Shown in pieces: positions 47,370 through 58,904 of a stretch of DNA of 64,000 bases. The notes under the pieces are model-generated. The model worked only from the letters and a program-made list of their open reading frames with translations, was not told where the DNA came from and did no database searches. Source of the stretch: Ligustrum vulgare (Eukaryota > Streptophyta > Magnoliopsida > Lamiales > Oleaceae); contig OY743176.1 of NCBI GenBank assembly GCA_963555705.1, forward strand, positions 46,363,726-46,427,725, in the 5' to 3' direction. A program made the position numbers and the translations under genes. The stretch's first letter is position 1; the number at the start of each line of letters is the position of its first letter.

Positions 47370-49097
47370 TTTTCTTGGAACTAACCTTTATTATTATGTA
47401 TATATTTTATTTTCATTTCGCAGATTTTATTCTTTTCTTCATTTTTTTAGTTTTTCATTTTTGAATAGTTACTCATGTACATAGGCCTCCTCTCAGGTAC
47501 ACTCTTCTCATTTATCTTGATTTTATTTTGTGTTGTGTCTATTAATCACTTTTCATTTTTCTTCTCTTGAGTCATTGAGGACAATGCCTGATTTTAGTTG
47601 GGGGAGAGAAACTCAAATGTACTTGTTGCATTAATTCTTTTGTGATAATTGAGCATTAAAATTGAGTACATCTTGAGTCTTGAGTTATATCTTTGTTATT
47701 TTGTAAAGACCTCCCTCCTAAAAAAAATTTATGCACTAATTTAAGCCTTGTGGTAAGATGGATAGTCAACACATACAACTAGAGCTCTCTCAAGTTTAAT
47801 TAATTTTATTTATTCATCACGAGAGTTGAGTGATTGATAGTTTTCTTATATTGCCCTTGTTTGATATTGCTACTTCCATTGGGCATCATTACACGGATTG
47901 TGGATTGTTGGTGGTTTATACTTAAGAAACGATGAAGGTCAATGTCAAATAAAAATTTGATCCTTTGAAACTAACCTTATCAGCTTCTCTTCCCATCACA
48001 AATCCCTTCATATCCACAAAATTCCTTCATAGCCACAAAGCCCTTTCATCTATTTCACATTAAAGATGACATTGCATCCAGACATTGCTTCCATAAATAC
48101 ATAACCTTGTTTCTACTTTCAAGTATAAGTGAGGATGATTATTTTTGATCCACATTTGGAAAAAAAAAATGTTCAGTGCATGAAAAAGAAAGAAAAGTGG
48201 AGTTAGAAAGTATTTGACAGTCATTGAGACTAGAGGAGAATGTTGAAGAATTATTTGAGAGGATTTCAGTTTCAAAAATAAAAAAATAAAAAAAAATAAA
48301 AAATAAAAAAAATATAATAGAAAGAAAAGGGAGACGTATTGACGAGAAAGTAAAGGATGTGAAGAAGAAAGTAAGCGTGAAGTGTGATTAAAAGTGAAAA
48401 TTATTATCCTTACTTATATTTTGAAAATCCTCGATTTCTACCCACTTCTTTTATTTCCTTATCCAAAAAAAAAAAAAAAAAAAAAAAAGAAGCTACCATT
48501 GCGTTGTATACTTCCATTGGAATTTCTTGTTCTACTATTATCACTGAAATATGCAAACCTCTTCTTCCATCACTCTTTATCAATTCTCTTGAGAACACCA
48601 TCATTACCTTTACGTTGACATTGACATTTTGATCTTAAGTTGGCTTGTGGTAAGAATGGTTGAGTCCCAATGGTTATGAGCTTTTCATGAGGTCAATATT
48701 TGCATTACTGTCATCCACATATACATGGCCTTTGTTTATTGAATGCTTGAGTGATCAATTTTCAAACTCCATGAGTGACCCCCTAACCAGTTCAGAAACA
48801 AAATACACATACCCGTGAGTATATGGAGTTTATACTTGGCTTGAGTGAATATTCGACACTGTATGTGTTGGGGTTAGTGGTTTGATGGATCGGCTTAAAA
48901 CACACACACAAAAAATTTTGGGAATGTTTTTATGGATTAATTTGGATATAATGCTTAATCTCTTGATTTTTCGAAGTTGATGTGCGCGACTATCTAATCT
49001 CATTTTTGACTTTACAATTGAAGTTTTTCATTGAGCTAATCATGTATTTTAATTCGCTTGAATTGCTAGAGACTAGCAAAAAGCTAGTTGGGGAGTG
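47370..49097 (+). other. Athila-like 3' non-coding region and polypurine tract
   Basis: Athila elements often carry an env-like gene here, but none is visible: frames are short. An A24 run lies at 48465-48488 and other A-rich runs at 48166-48173 and 48278-48316. The polypurine tract TTGGGGAGTG (49088-49097) directly precedes the 3' LTR. Confidence 0.75.
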
Positions 49098-50782
49098 TGA
49101 TTATAGTCCAATTTTACTTATTTTAAAGAAGTAATAAATGAAAAAAATAAAATTTTGGGATATAAATTTTGTCATTTAGAGTAAAATTTATTAAAGATTC
49201 AATTTTATTTGTTTAACTCTAAATTTACTTTAATTGCTAAAAATTTCATTTATTTGATTACAGGTATATTCTGGACAAGTTTAACCCAAAAATCCATAAT
49301 TTAATGGACCGAAAAAGCCACTCCACTCCATATGCATTCAACAGCCCAAAAACTCACCTTCCAACTCAACCTAGCTCCCCACCCTACAAAAGAAAAAAAC
49401 GCCCAACAGCTCATCTCTGTCTTCTTCTCTCAACCCATACAGCCGTCTTCCCTGTCTTCTTTTCTCAACCCACAGCACGGAATCCTCTACTGGCTCTGCT
49501 CTCTCATGCATTCTGCCTCTGTCTTCTCTCCAATCTCACCATTCCTACAGTCCCAACCATCTTCATCTCCCTCACCAACTTCACCTCTCCCTCCTGTCTT
49601 CCCTCAGACTCCTCACACACGCAACCAACCACTCTCTGCCTCGTCTCTAACTTCCCAGCAACCGCAACCTTTCCTGCTTCTCTCGCATGACATCTCTCTC
49701 TCCTTCACCTCCATCAACCACCTCCAGACCGACTCCACCAGCAAAACAACCTGTAACACAGTCGCAAGTGACCTTTCAGCCAACCTCTCACGCAGTCTGT
49801 CTTCTCTCCCTCTCAAATCCCTTGAACCGCACAACAACGACCAGCAGCCCTTTCTTTCTCACTCCAGCCTTCACCTTCAACCCACTTCACACCATTCTCC
49901 TCTCCCACACAAAAACCAGACCTTCAACCTAACAGCAACACTCCATCGCTCATCTGCAGCACTCCATTCAACCGACAGCAGCGCCCCTTCACCGTCCTCT
50001 AGCAGCAGTCGCCAGCCTTCAATCTGCAACAGACAGCATCTCCTCCTTCACCGCTCGGCAGCAGCAGCATCCCTCAGCAGCCTTGGTTTTGGTTAAATTG
50101 TTTGAGTTTAATTCATAGTTTTTCTTACACGTCTATTTGTTTTAATGATTAGTTTACATAATTTTATATTATTGATGTTAGTTTGATTTTAGATTTATTT
50201 TAGTATTGAAATCTCATTTTCAAATTTGAATTTTTTTTTATTAATGGTTATGGTTTGTTTGAATCTTATTTCATTTAATTTAATGATTTCCGGCTAAGTT
50301 ATATTTGAGGGGAGTTATTCTTAGCTTCAATGGATATGTTTTAATTCGTTATGGATGAATTCTTGTGATTGATAATAATTAACAAGTGTTTTAAAGTTTC
50401 AAATTATTTTACTTCAATTGATGCCGTTGATGTGATATGTATTGAATATGCACATAACATGTTTGACTAAATTACGTAAAATTAATTGATTAATTTTCGT
50501 ACTAATATTTCCAAATTTTATCGATCTCAAGAAATTCATGCTAAATTTATTTGCAAAACTCAATTGATAGCGAAAGAATAACTCCACTCAAATTTCCCTT
50601 TTCATTGCAATTTAATTATATTCTCTTTTTATTCATTTAAACACAATTGAATTCATAGTTTAAGTTTCGAATTTAGCAAACATTATGATACTAATAAAAT
50701 CCCTAGGAAGAATGACCCTTGATTATTGTTAGGCAATAGTTTGACCCCTTTATACTTGGAGGGTAGATTTAACATCGAATCA
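49098..50782 (+). repeat. Athila-like 3' LTR
   Basis: It is collinear with 40251-41937, with only scattered substitutions and small indels. It ends ATCGAATCA at 50782, followed by CTCGG. Confidence 0.93.
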
Positions 50783-51167
50783 CTCGGCTAATAGAATTAT
50801 TTTAACGAGGCTAAAATATAATCTTAATACTTATAAAAAATAATAAGAGATAAAGATAAAATTCTAAGTGTAGTAAAATATGATTACAATTCTTGATCCT
50901 TATCATAAGTGATAAGTGATACAATTCTAGTCATTATCACAATACTTATCACACTTCATCTCCAAACAATATCAATTATCACAAGATAATTATCCCAACA
51001 ATATAGGAGATAAGTAGTCACAATACGTCAAAATGATTATGAAGTAATTTAATTAAAACTTAATAAATTAATAAATAAAAATATTTAGTAATAAACTAAA
51101 TTTATCAAATTACAAACATGTAGGAAAATAGAAAATGTCAATAATCATAACTTAAAATAAGTTAACA
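50783..51167 (-). repeat. Beta Copia 3' LTR, inner part
   Basis: It continues the LTR after the Athila insertion and matches 56831-57216. It ends at GTTAACA (51161-51167), next to the polypurine tract AAAGGGGGAGAT (minus strand, 51168-51179). Confidence 0.9.
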
Positions 51168-52136
51168 ATCTCCCCCTTTGACTTTTTCTATTTTTCCAAA
51201 ACCTAATCATCTTTTCACAAACACAGAAAGAAGTAACATGCAATTATTAAGCACCCCCTATCAAAATTCTCCCCCTCAAGTCATACATCATAATAAGCTC
51301 ACTTCAAAAAATTCATGCATATAACGAGAGAAAAATGATAAGCACATAAAGGAGAATCAAAATAAACCAAAAGTTACTTCAATATTCAATCAATCAGGAA
51401 ATATGAGAAAAAAAAATACTACTACCCATTTTTGGAAGAAATAGGAGAAGCAATCCACTTCTTGTAACCTTCCAATGTAAGCACGAGTAGACAAAAATTA
51501 GACAAAATTCAGTTACAGACAATAAAACTTGGAAATAAAGGTTGAGTTTTAGAAAACTCTGAAAACACAAAAAAATGCTCCCCCTTACTGCAATGCTTAG
51601 AGATTTAATGCAGTAGGATATCTATGTTTCTCCCCAACGACCCCTCGAACATAGAATTCACGAAAACATGGAAAATAGATTTTTCTTCCAGTTGCTTATT
51701 TCTGCCATCCTGTCCAGTCGATTCAGGTTGGCCAGATCCATCTATAGGTCTCTAGACACCCAGATATATAGATTTTTAGAATTAGCATATGCACGAGTCG
51801 ACCAAAACTTAAAACTAAAAGGTGTAAGCGTACCTTAGGTAGTCTGCATAAGGCTGCTAACAAATGATGAATGATCAAACCTGGATCCACCTGGTGTAGT
51901 ATATTCATCTGTCCTGTACTCAGTTTCTTTTTCTTTGTGGTCACTGTGTTATTCACCTTTTTTTGTTCTTTCTGTCTGTCCTAGCAGTCTCATCCTCTTC
52001 AGATTCTACAGCATCATCCTTGTTTTCAGGCCCTTCTCTCTCATCAGTTTCATCATCTCCTTCTGATTCCTCTGCTATCTCTTCTTCAGCCTCTGACTCT
52101 AACTCACCAGATTCATCTGATGTACCTATGTCCAAG
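51168..52136 (-). pseudogene. Beta Copia 3' tail with acidic frame
   Basis: The stretch holds the polypurine tract and a 60-codon minus frame (52135-51953) that is strongly acidic (DESGE, EEEIAEES, then NKKR at the end). It may be the tail of a SIRE-like polyprotein or the residue of a deletion that removed RNase H. CAGAT-N2-ATCTG motif copies occur at 51734, 52109 and 52138. The rest (51180-51720) shows no recognisable domain. Confidence 0.5.
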
Positions 52137-53448
52137 TTAGATCCATCTGCATCTTCTACCGATTTGTTCCAGATTTACCTTTTTCCACATCTTTATCATG
52201 TTTGGCATCTCTCCCTTTGTTTCAGTTTGTTTGTTCGAAATTTCTCCGGCACCAATCAATTCACTTCTGTACAGAGATGGATCTATATCCTTGCCATTGT
52301 CATCCTTTGAAAGTTTTAGAGTAGTTTCCATGTGAGTTCTCGTTGCCTTTGCATCTTCAAGTCCAAATTTCTTCACCAGATTTTTAGCATATTTTGCTTG
52401 AGATATGAATATGCCAGATTCATCCTGCTATACCTGCAAGCCAAGGAAAAATGTTAGTTCACCGACCATACTCATTTCAAATTCTCTTTGCATTGTATTT
52501 ATAAATTCATAAATTTTGGACTTAGATGTAGACCCAAATACAATGTCATCAACATATATCTGAGCTACATTTAGTCCAGGATTTAGATGCTTAATGAAAA
52601 GAGTTTTATCAGTTCCTCCCATTTTGTATCCCTTGCTTAGCAAGAATGATGTGAGTCTTTCATACCAAGATCTGGGGGCTTGTTTCAATCCGTACAAGGC
52701 CTTTTTGAATTTAAATACATGGTTAGGGTAAGATGGATCTGTGAATCTTGGGGTTGCTCCACATAAGCTTCCTCATTGAGTACACCATTTAGGAACGCAC
52801 TTTTTACATCCATCTGGTAAAGCCTGAAATTGATGTAGCAGGACACAACTAGCAACAGCTTGATGGATTCCAGTCTGGCTTCGGAGCAATTGTTTCTTCA
52901 AAGCCTATCCCTTCAATCTGGGTATAGCCTTGAGCAATAAGTCTGACTTTATTCCTAACAACATTTCCTTGTTCGTCTGATTTGTTTTTGAAGATCCATT
53001 TAGTTCCAATTATATTACTTGCTTTAGGATGTGGTACCAGTTCCCAGACGTTGTTTCTTTCAAATTGGTTGAGTTCCTCCTGCATAGCCTGCACCCAGTT
53101 TTCGTCTGTCAAAGCTTCTTTGACATTTTTCAACTTGATCAGGGACATATGGCACATGTTTCCCATTTCAGCAGCAAATTTTCTTCTGTTTACATTCCCT
53201 TTAGACACATTAGTGAGAATGTTGTCTAGTGGATGAGCCTTTTGAACTCTAGCAAATGGTCTTTTCTGCATTTCTGATTCTGCAGCACCAGATGTATCTA
53301 AGTAGTTAGTTGAATCTGGATGGATAGATGTGTCTCGGTAGCCAGATTCATCCACATCACATTCTTCAGTATTAGTTTGGATTTCTACTTGGACTGGTCT
53401 TTCTTCTGGTTTCTCAGTTTCGACGTGTTGTTTTGGTGGGATGTCCAA
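52137..53448 (-). pseudogene. Beta Copia reverse transcriptase, frameshifted and truncated
   Basis: Minus-strand RT begins with WVQAMQEELNQFERNNVWEL (near 53100) and GTKWIFKNK. Broken frames follow at 52850-52700, then MYGLKQAPRSWYERL (52697 on), the catalytic YVDDIVFGST near 52550, and FFLGLQV. A TAG follows, then YAKNLVKKFGL and DPSLYRS. After that the family sequence jumps to unrelated residues, so the RNase H domain is missing. Confidence 0.85.
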
Positions 53449-53883
53449 TTGATCAGCTTCATCTTCCTGTTCATCAGCCTTTTCATTACTAGATTTCTAA
53501 AAAAGATTAGCAACACTGTCAAAGGCATCAGACTTTTTACATATGAACATGACCCAAGTATATCTGTAAAAATTATCAACACGTATGTAAATGTATCTCT
53601 TACCACCAATACTTCCCTCTTGAATAGAACTCATAAGATCCATGTGAGTAAGTTAAAGAATACGAGAGGTGTTGAGAGATATACATGGCCTGTGTTGAGG
53701 CTTGATTTGCTTACCCTTTTGAAAATCAGTACAGATTCCATCTGGAATGTTCTTGATATTGGGTAGGCCTCTCACGGCTTGTAGTTTAGCCATCTTTATG
53801 GGATCATGGTAGTTTAGATGTCTTGACTGGTTGTGCCATAACTCCTGGGTTTTGGCCCTTACAGAATTGCAAGTTATGTGACT
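53449..53883 (-). pseudogene. Beta Copia integrase remnant
   Basis: A pre-integrase piece and the first integrase segment (HMDLMSS, GGKRYIYIRVDNFYRYTWV) are readable near 53520-53640. The reading then passes directly into the post-integrase linker (DIPPKQHVE). The second Asp and the Glu of the D-D-E site are gone, along with several hundred bases. Confidence 0.8.
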
Positions 53884-55485
53884 TTAAAGTGTATAGCATT
53901 TATCCTTGGATCTAATTCCCTTAAACGGGACATTTTCCAATGGATTTAAGTTCCTGTCACAAATCAATACCTTGCAATAATCTTTAGAAAATTGGACAAG
54001 CAGGTTATCATCACATAATTGACCTACACTAATCAAGTTTGATTTAAGCCCAATAACATACGAAACATTTGTTAATGTAGGCAATCCTCTGATATTGATG
54101 ATACCAGATCCATCTATCTTACCCTTTTGGCCATCACCAAAGGTAACAATACATGTATCACCTTTTTCAAAGTGTGACAACAAAGAGAGATCACATGTCA
54201 TGTGTCTAGAACATCCACTATCAAAATACCAAGTGTTAGGAATTAGAGTACTGAAAGATAGTTGAACTACATAAGCATTAGTTCTAATTTTCTTTTCTTT
54301 CCTAGAAACAAGTCTTCTTTTTTGTGAGTTGATTAATTTCAAGTACTCATGACGCCTAAAAACATCATGACCAGACTTAGCACAAAAATTACAGAATACC
54401 TGGAAGACAGATGTATCCTGCTGACTCTGACGAGGTTGAGATTTTCTGCCAGTATGACGGACAGATTCATCCTTCTTGTACAGATTCGATTGAAATTTTC
54501 TACCTGGATGTTTCCTGGCTGGATGTGAGTACTGAGTTCCAGCAGTGTTGAATGGATGATGGTTGGGAGTAGATGTGTCTGTGTAGTTTCTGCCTTGCTC
54601 CTTCTTTCCATATCCTGTTTCTTTCACAAAGACCATCCTGTTTTCATGAGTTTTACCTTTACCCTTGCCTTCATATCCAAGTCCACTTTTTATGCTAGCA
54701 GGTCTGCCACTGTTCAGGATTTCATTAAGCTGGACAGATCCAAGTACCAGTTTCTTGATCTTGTCTTGTGCTTTAGCAAGTTCAGAGCTTAACCTGCTTA
54801 CCTCATTTTGTTCATCATCTGGGAATGCAGATGCGTCTAGATGTCTTTTCCTGCTATGTTCAGCGAAGGCCTGCAACACTTGGATCTTCTCTTCTGCATC
54901 TTGAAGTTCTTTCCTCAAAATTTTCGTGTTTAATCCAGATTCATCTGAGTTAGTTCCTGCATAAGAAGAGTTTCCAGAATCAGTTCCAGGTGACTCTAAA
55001 GCAGTAAAGGTAGTTACCTATTTTTCAGAATTGCAGTTGTCGAAATCTGATCCAGATTCATCTGTGTCTCTATCACTTGATGTATCATTCATGACCATCA
55101 TTCCTTTCGTATTCTTTAGAGTGTTGGGACATTCTCTAGCTATGTGTCCATATCTTTCACATTTTCTACACTGAATACGATTCTTAGGCTTTCCTTCAAA
55201 TGAATTAGCATTGTTCCTAGGATAGAAATTGTTTTTCTTCCTTTGTTTTTGTTGATTTTGATTTTGGCTTTGAATGTTGGAAGATCTTTCTTTCTGTTTT
55301 TGTTTGAGGAATTTCTTGAATTGCCTAGTGAGAAGTGCGAAGCTTTCATCCTCATCTGTCTCTCCAGATTCACCTGGCTCTTCATTGCTTGCTTTGAACG
55401 CAATCCCTGATTTCTTATCTTTCTTTCTTCGGGCCAAATTTAACGCATAGGTCATTAATGAGGCTACAAGTTCCTCAACTCGCAT
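53884..55485 (-). pseudogene. Beta Copia gag C-terminus and protease
   Basis: A CCHC zinc knuckle (CRKCERYGHIARECP) lies near 55130-55180. A coiled-coil-like segment (KELQDAEEKIQVLQAFAE) starts at 54915. The protease signature WYFDSGCSRHMT lies near 54195-54230, with a Cys after DSG where Ala is usual. Frames are interrupted between 54918 and 55018. DESG/DTS residues recur because of the CAGAT...ATCTG nucleotide motif. Confidence 0.85.
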
Positions 55486-56093
55486 GGTTGAAAGATCTTT
55501 ACTTTCTTCAATGGCTGTTACTTTTGCATGAAATCTGTCCGTAAAGATCTGAGAATCTTTTATACAATTTGCTCATTGGAGTATGTTTTACCAAGGACTT
55601 CAGCTGAGTTTGTGTGATCACTCAATCTGGCGTAGAAACTTTTGAAGTCTTCTCGCTCATCCATAGACAGTTGTTCAAACTCAAGAGTGATCATCTGTAA
55701 CTTGGAGGTTTTGACAGTATTGGTTCATTCATTTGCTACCCTCAAAGCATCTCATGCTTCCTTGGCAGTTCTTAAGGACAAAATCAACCTGAATTGACAT
55801 GGATCAACCAAAGAAACAATAGCGTTAAGTGCTTTTGAATTCCAATTTGCATTAGCTAATTCATCAGCAGTATAAGAACTTCTAGATACAGTTGTGACAA
55901 TACCTCCAACAGTGATAGTGGGTGAAGTGTAACCCTCAAGGACAGAGTCCAACAACGTTCATTAATAGATTGAATAAAAATTTTCATACGAATTTTTCAA
56001 TATGCATAGTTACTACCAATTAACACAAGTAGCTTAAGAGATGCAGAATTTTCCATTTAGACAACCGGATCTCACTTTCTAGAAGTGAACCCT
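55486..56093 (-). pseudogene. Beta Copia gag N-terminus
   Basis: The minus frame 55955-55752 (LEGYTSPTITVGGIVTTVSR) matches the gag fragment at 8033-8250. Stops and shifts surround it. The gag start lies just after the primer site. Confidence 0.8.
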
Positions 56094-56106
56094 CTCTGAT
56101 ACCAAT
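56094..56106 (-). other. Primer binding site of beta Copia
   Basis: On the minus strand this reads TTGGTATCAGAG, matching initiator tRNA-Met, directly inside the 5' LTR. Confidence 0.9.
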
Positions 56107-57216
56107 TGAAAATTTAAAGTGGTCTAAATTTTATGTTTAAACAAACAAATTGTCACAGATATGTCTAGACAGTAACAAATTAACAGAAACGTCAAATTTT
56201 GTTTAGTGCAGATCCAGATGAATCCAGGTGACCCAGATTTGTCTGGATATTAATTCGTGAACAGATTAACTAAATAATGCAGAATTATAAAGCAGACAAG
56301 AACACAATATTTGAGCTTAACATGGGGAAAAACCCTAATGGGGAAACCCACGTGCCCGCACCCTATGGACAAAAACCAATCACTATATAAGAAAAGAGTT
56401 TATACAGGTCAATCTAAACTACAGGATAAATCTACGCATAGACTTATCAAACATCCAAGAAATAGATCACTCCCTGATCCTTCTATGGCATGTAATATGA
56501 GCTGGCGTCCCACCACTCTTCAGTAACTTTCTTTGAAACTACAACAATCTTCAGCAACACGAACTCCCGTTCGATCTCGATCCAAACATCCTATTTGATC
56601 TTTAGGCTAAAGGACTTTTCTTCTCTCAGTGATTGATAAACTCCTCCCGGAGAAACACGATTTACAAATCGATTTTTGGCATGAAAGAATAAGCTCAATA
56701 TCTCTAGATTATTCATGCACATCGAGAAGTCATAATGATGTTGAAGCCGTGTATAATTAGCACCACACGAAAATTGGCTTCCAAACTTCTTTTTGTAGTG
56801 GACGTGTATGTTTAAGCACCACACGAAGATACTCGGCCAATAGAATTATTTTAACGAGGCTAAAATATTATCTTAATACTTATAAAAAATAATAAGTGAT
56901 AAAGATAAAATTCTAAGCCTAGTAAAATAATATTACAATTCTTGATCCTTATCATAAGTGATAAGTGATAGAATCCTAGTCATTATTACAATACTTATCA
57001 CAATTCATCTCCAAATAATATCAATTATCACAAGATAATTATCCCAACAATATAGGAGATAAATATTCACAATACGTCAAAATAATTATGAAGTAATTTA
57101 ATTAAAACTTAATAAATTATTAAATAAAAATATTTAGTAATAAACTAAATTTATCAAATTATAAATTTGTAAAAAAATAAAAAATACCAATAAACATAAC
57201 TTAAAATAAGTTAACA
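56107..57216 (-). repeat. Beta Copia 5' LTR (1.1 kb, internally deleted)
   Basis: It begins (minus strand) TGTTAACTTATTTTAAG and ends TTTTCA. Relative to the 3' LTR it lacks about 440 bases at 56825. It contains CAGATATGTCTAGA and CAGATGAATCCAG motif copies (56157, 56216). Confidence 0.92.
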
Positions 57217-58569
57217 TTCATGAAATGTCAAAGAAAATATATGTGAATTTCATGTTCACGCAATGTTAAAGATACACGAATTTCTCGCCATGCAGCCAAA
57301 CAATTGTCAAGATGCCAAGTGTCCACTTTCCCTCTGGATGTACGTGGTGAAAGTCTCCAAATTCCTTCAGAGCACAACCACCAATTACGTCTGCTGTACC
57401 TCAAAATTTCTTGAAGAAGTTTGGCTTGATGTGTTGTTTGTACGTAATGTTTACTTTTACTCGTTAAGTTGCGTTTGATGAAGAGAGTAGAATTTGAATG
57501 AAAATAAAATAAATTTTAAGAAATTATATTTCAGAAAATTGAATTTTTTGGAATTTGAAGTTTAATGTGTTTGATTTGTTTAATTTTTTAGGTGAAAAAA
57601 GTGAGAAATTTTCCAACTTTTGTTGTTTGATTGTCATTATTTTTCATGGAAAATAAAAAAAAAATTTAGCTATTTTAATAAATAAAAAAAATTATTTTTT
57701 CATACATTTGTACTTGACAATAATAATGTTAATTTTTAGAAACAAAATAAATCAATTAACAATAACAAAAATGATTAAATGAGATGAAAATTGATAAAAA
57801 TTTACTCTAGAAAATTAATTCTACTACATTAGCAGGAAAAGCAATTCCTTCAAAAAATGGAATACTCGCGCATGCACCCAGAAGAGGGAAATCAAGTTGT
57901 CAAGAAAACTTTGTCTTTCAAACACCAAAAGTGGCAAAATATGTGGAAAAGTTTTTCCTTTTCCCTGGAGTTCCAACGTATCAAACAGACACTAAGTCTG
58001 AATTTTTGGTACCTAATTAATGGCACTGATTGGATTATGTAAGTCTGAATTTTTGGTACCTAATTAATGGCACTGATTGGATTATGTTTTACCTTTGACA
58101 TATTATATGTTTAGGGCCATTACTCCAACTCAATTTTATTATCAATGCTCTACAGAAATCATAAACAGTATAATTTTTTTTCTTATGCTACCGATGCATG
58201 GGAAAAGGACTTGTGCAAAAGTTGTAGTACTTAGTCGGGGGAACATTGAAGTCATCCTTTTCTTTTTAGATAATTGCTCTCTCGTTATTGGACAAGACTT
58301 CTTGATATTTTTTGTAATCGATGAAACATGATCCAAAAAAAGGTGTCTATAGGTAAAATTTATGATTGACAAATGTGGGGTTACAAGTATATTTTTTGTT
58401 CAATAGGCAGCAAGGTATTGATGATGATTAATTAAAAAAATTTATGTTAAAAAAGGAATATGCTTATGCATAAATTTTTCTTGTGTTCCAAGTAAAATAG
58501 CCACGAAAATTTTTCTTGTACATAGATTTTGATGGTGATATTTGAGGGGTAATTAATGAAGTTGAAATC

Positions 58570-58570
<1 letters not shown>
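57217..58570. other. Host segment duplicated from the methylesterase upstream region
   Basis: Blocks match 36918-37915 in order (see that entry). A 47-bp unit starting TAAGTCTGAATTTTTGGTAC is present twice, at 57993-58039 and 58040-58086, but only once near 37152-37198. No methylesterase exon remains here. Short frames such as 57263-57478 have no domain. Confidence 0.65.

Positions 58571-58633
<63 letters not shown>
58571..58633. repeat. (ATT)n microsatellite
   Basis: About 21 ATT units lie directly against the left end of the gamma Copia. TTATTATTAT follows its right end (63287-63296), so the element went into the array. Confidence 0.95.
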
Positions 58634-58634
<1 letters not shown>

Positions 58635-58846
58635 GGAATTAAGGATCCAAGAATCACGTTCCCACCAACTCATCAAATATCATCATATGACAATCACAAG
58701 ATTTTAGGCAATCTCTTGATTATAGAAAGTAGTGCAAATAGAATGTTTAAATCTATTATTTCTTGCCTTGTACAGAATATTCATTTTATAAATATTATCT
58801 ACAACCACTACAAATCAATGTGGTTGATTTTCTCATAACCTTCACA
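58632..58846 (+). repeat. Gamma Copia 5' LTR
   Basis: It matches 63067-63286. The first bases are blurred by the ATT array. Confidence 0.85.
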
Positions 58847-58904
58847 TGGTATATATCGTAGAGCCTTTTTTTTTTTTCTTTCGGGATATGCCTCCTTCTT
58901 TCAA

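Larger units (their letters stand above)
40251..50782 (+). mobile_element. Athila-like Gypsy retrotransposon, plus strand, 10.5 kb
   Basis: Two LTRs of 1.69 kb (40251-41937, 49098-50782) start TGATTAT and end CATCGA(G/A)TCA. Flanks CCCGG (40246-40250) and CTCGG (50783-50787) differ by one transition. The primer site TGGCGCCGTTTCCGGGGA (41944-41961) fits tRNA-Asp, as in Athila-type elements. Gag, protease, RT, RNase H and integrase follow in Gypsy order. No env-like frame is found. The LTRs are nearly identical by eye, so it is the youngest clear insertion on the right side, yet the coding frame already has several stops and shifts. Confidence 0.93.
39068..57216 (-). mobile_element. Beta-family Copia (SIRE-like layout), minus strand, split by an Athila-like element
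   Basis: The outer ends are TGAAAATTTAAAG (39068, the LTR end) and GTTAACA (57216, the LTR start on the minus strand). Flanks TTCAC (39063-39067) and TTCAT (57217-57221) are a probable 5-bp duplication with one transition. The 3' LTR is interrupted by the element at 40251-50782. Minus-strand contents: 5' LTR, initiator-Met primer site, gag with zinc knuckle, protease, truncated integrase, RT, acidic tail, polypurine tract, 3' LTR. Integrase and RNase H are deleted, so it was last mobile with help or has decayed since. The family is also represented at 7649-8670. Confidence 0.9.

Noticed and set aside
47370..49097. Search for an env-like gene in the Athila-like element
   Set aside because: No frame beyond about 80 codons, no signal peptide or membrane segment pattern; only A-rich runs and the polypurine tract.
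57263..57478. 71-codon frame as a remnant methylesterase exon
   Set aside because: It shows none of the HG-GAW, GHSLGG or DHMAM motifs; only the upstream region is duplicated.
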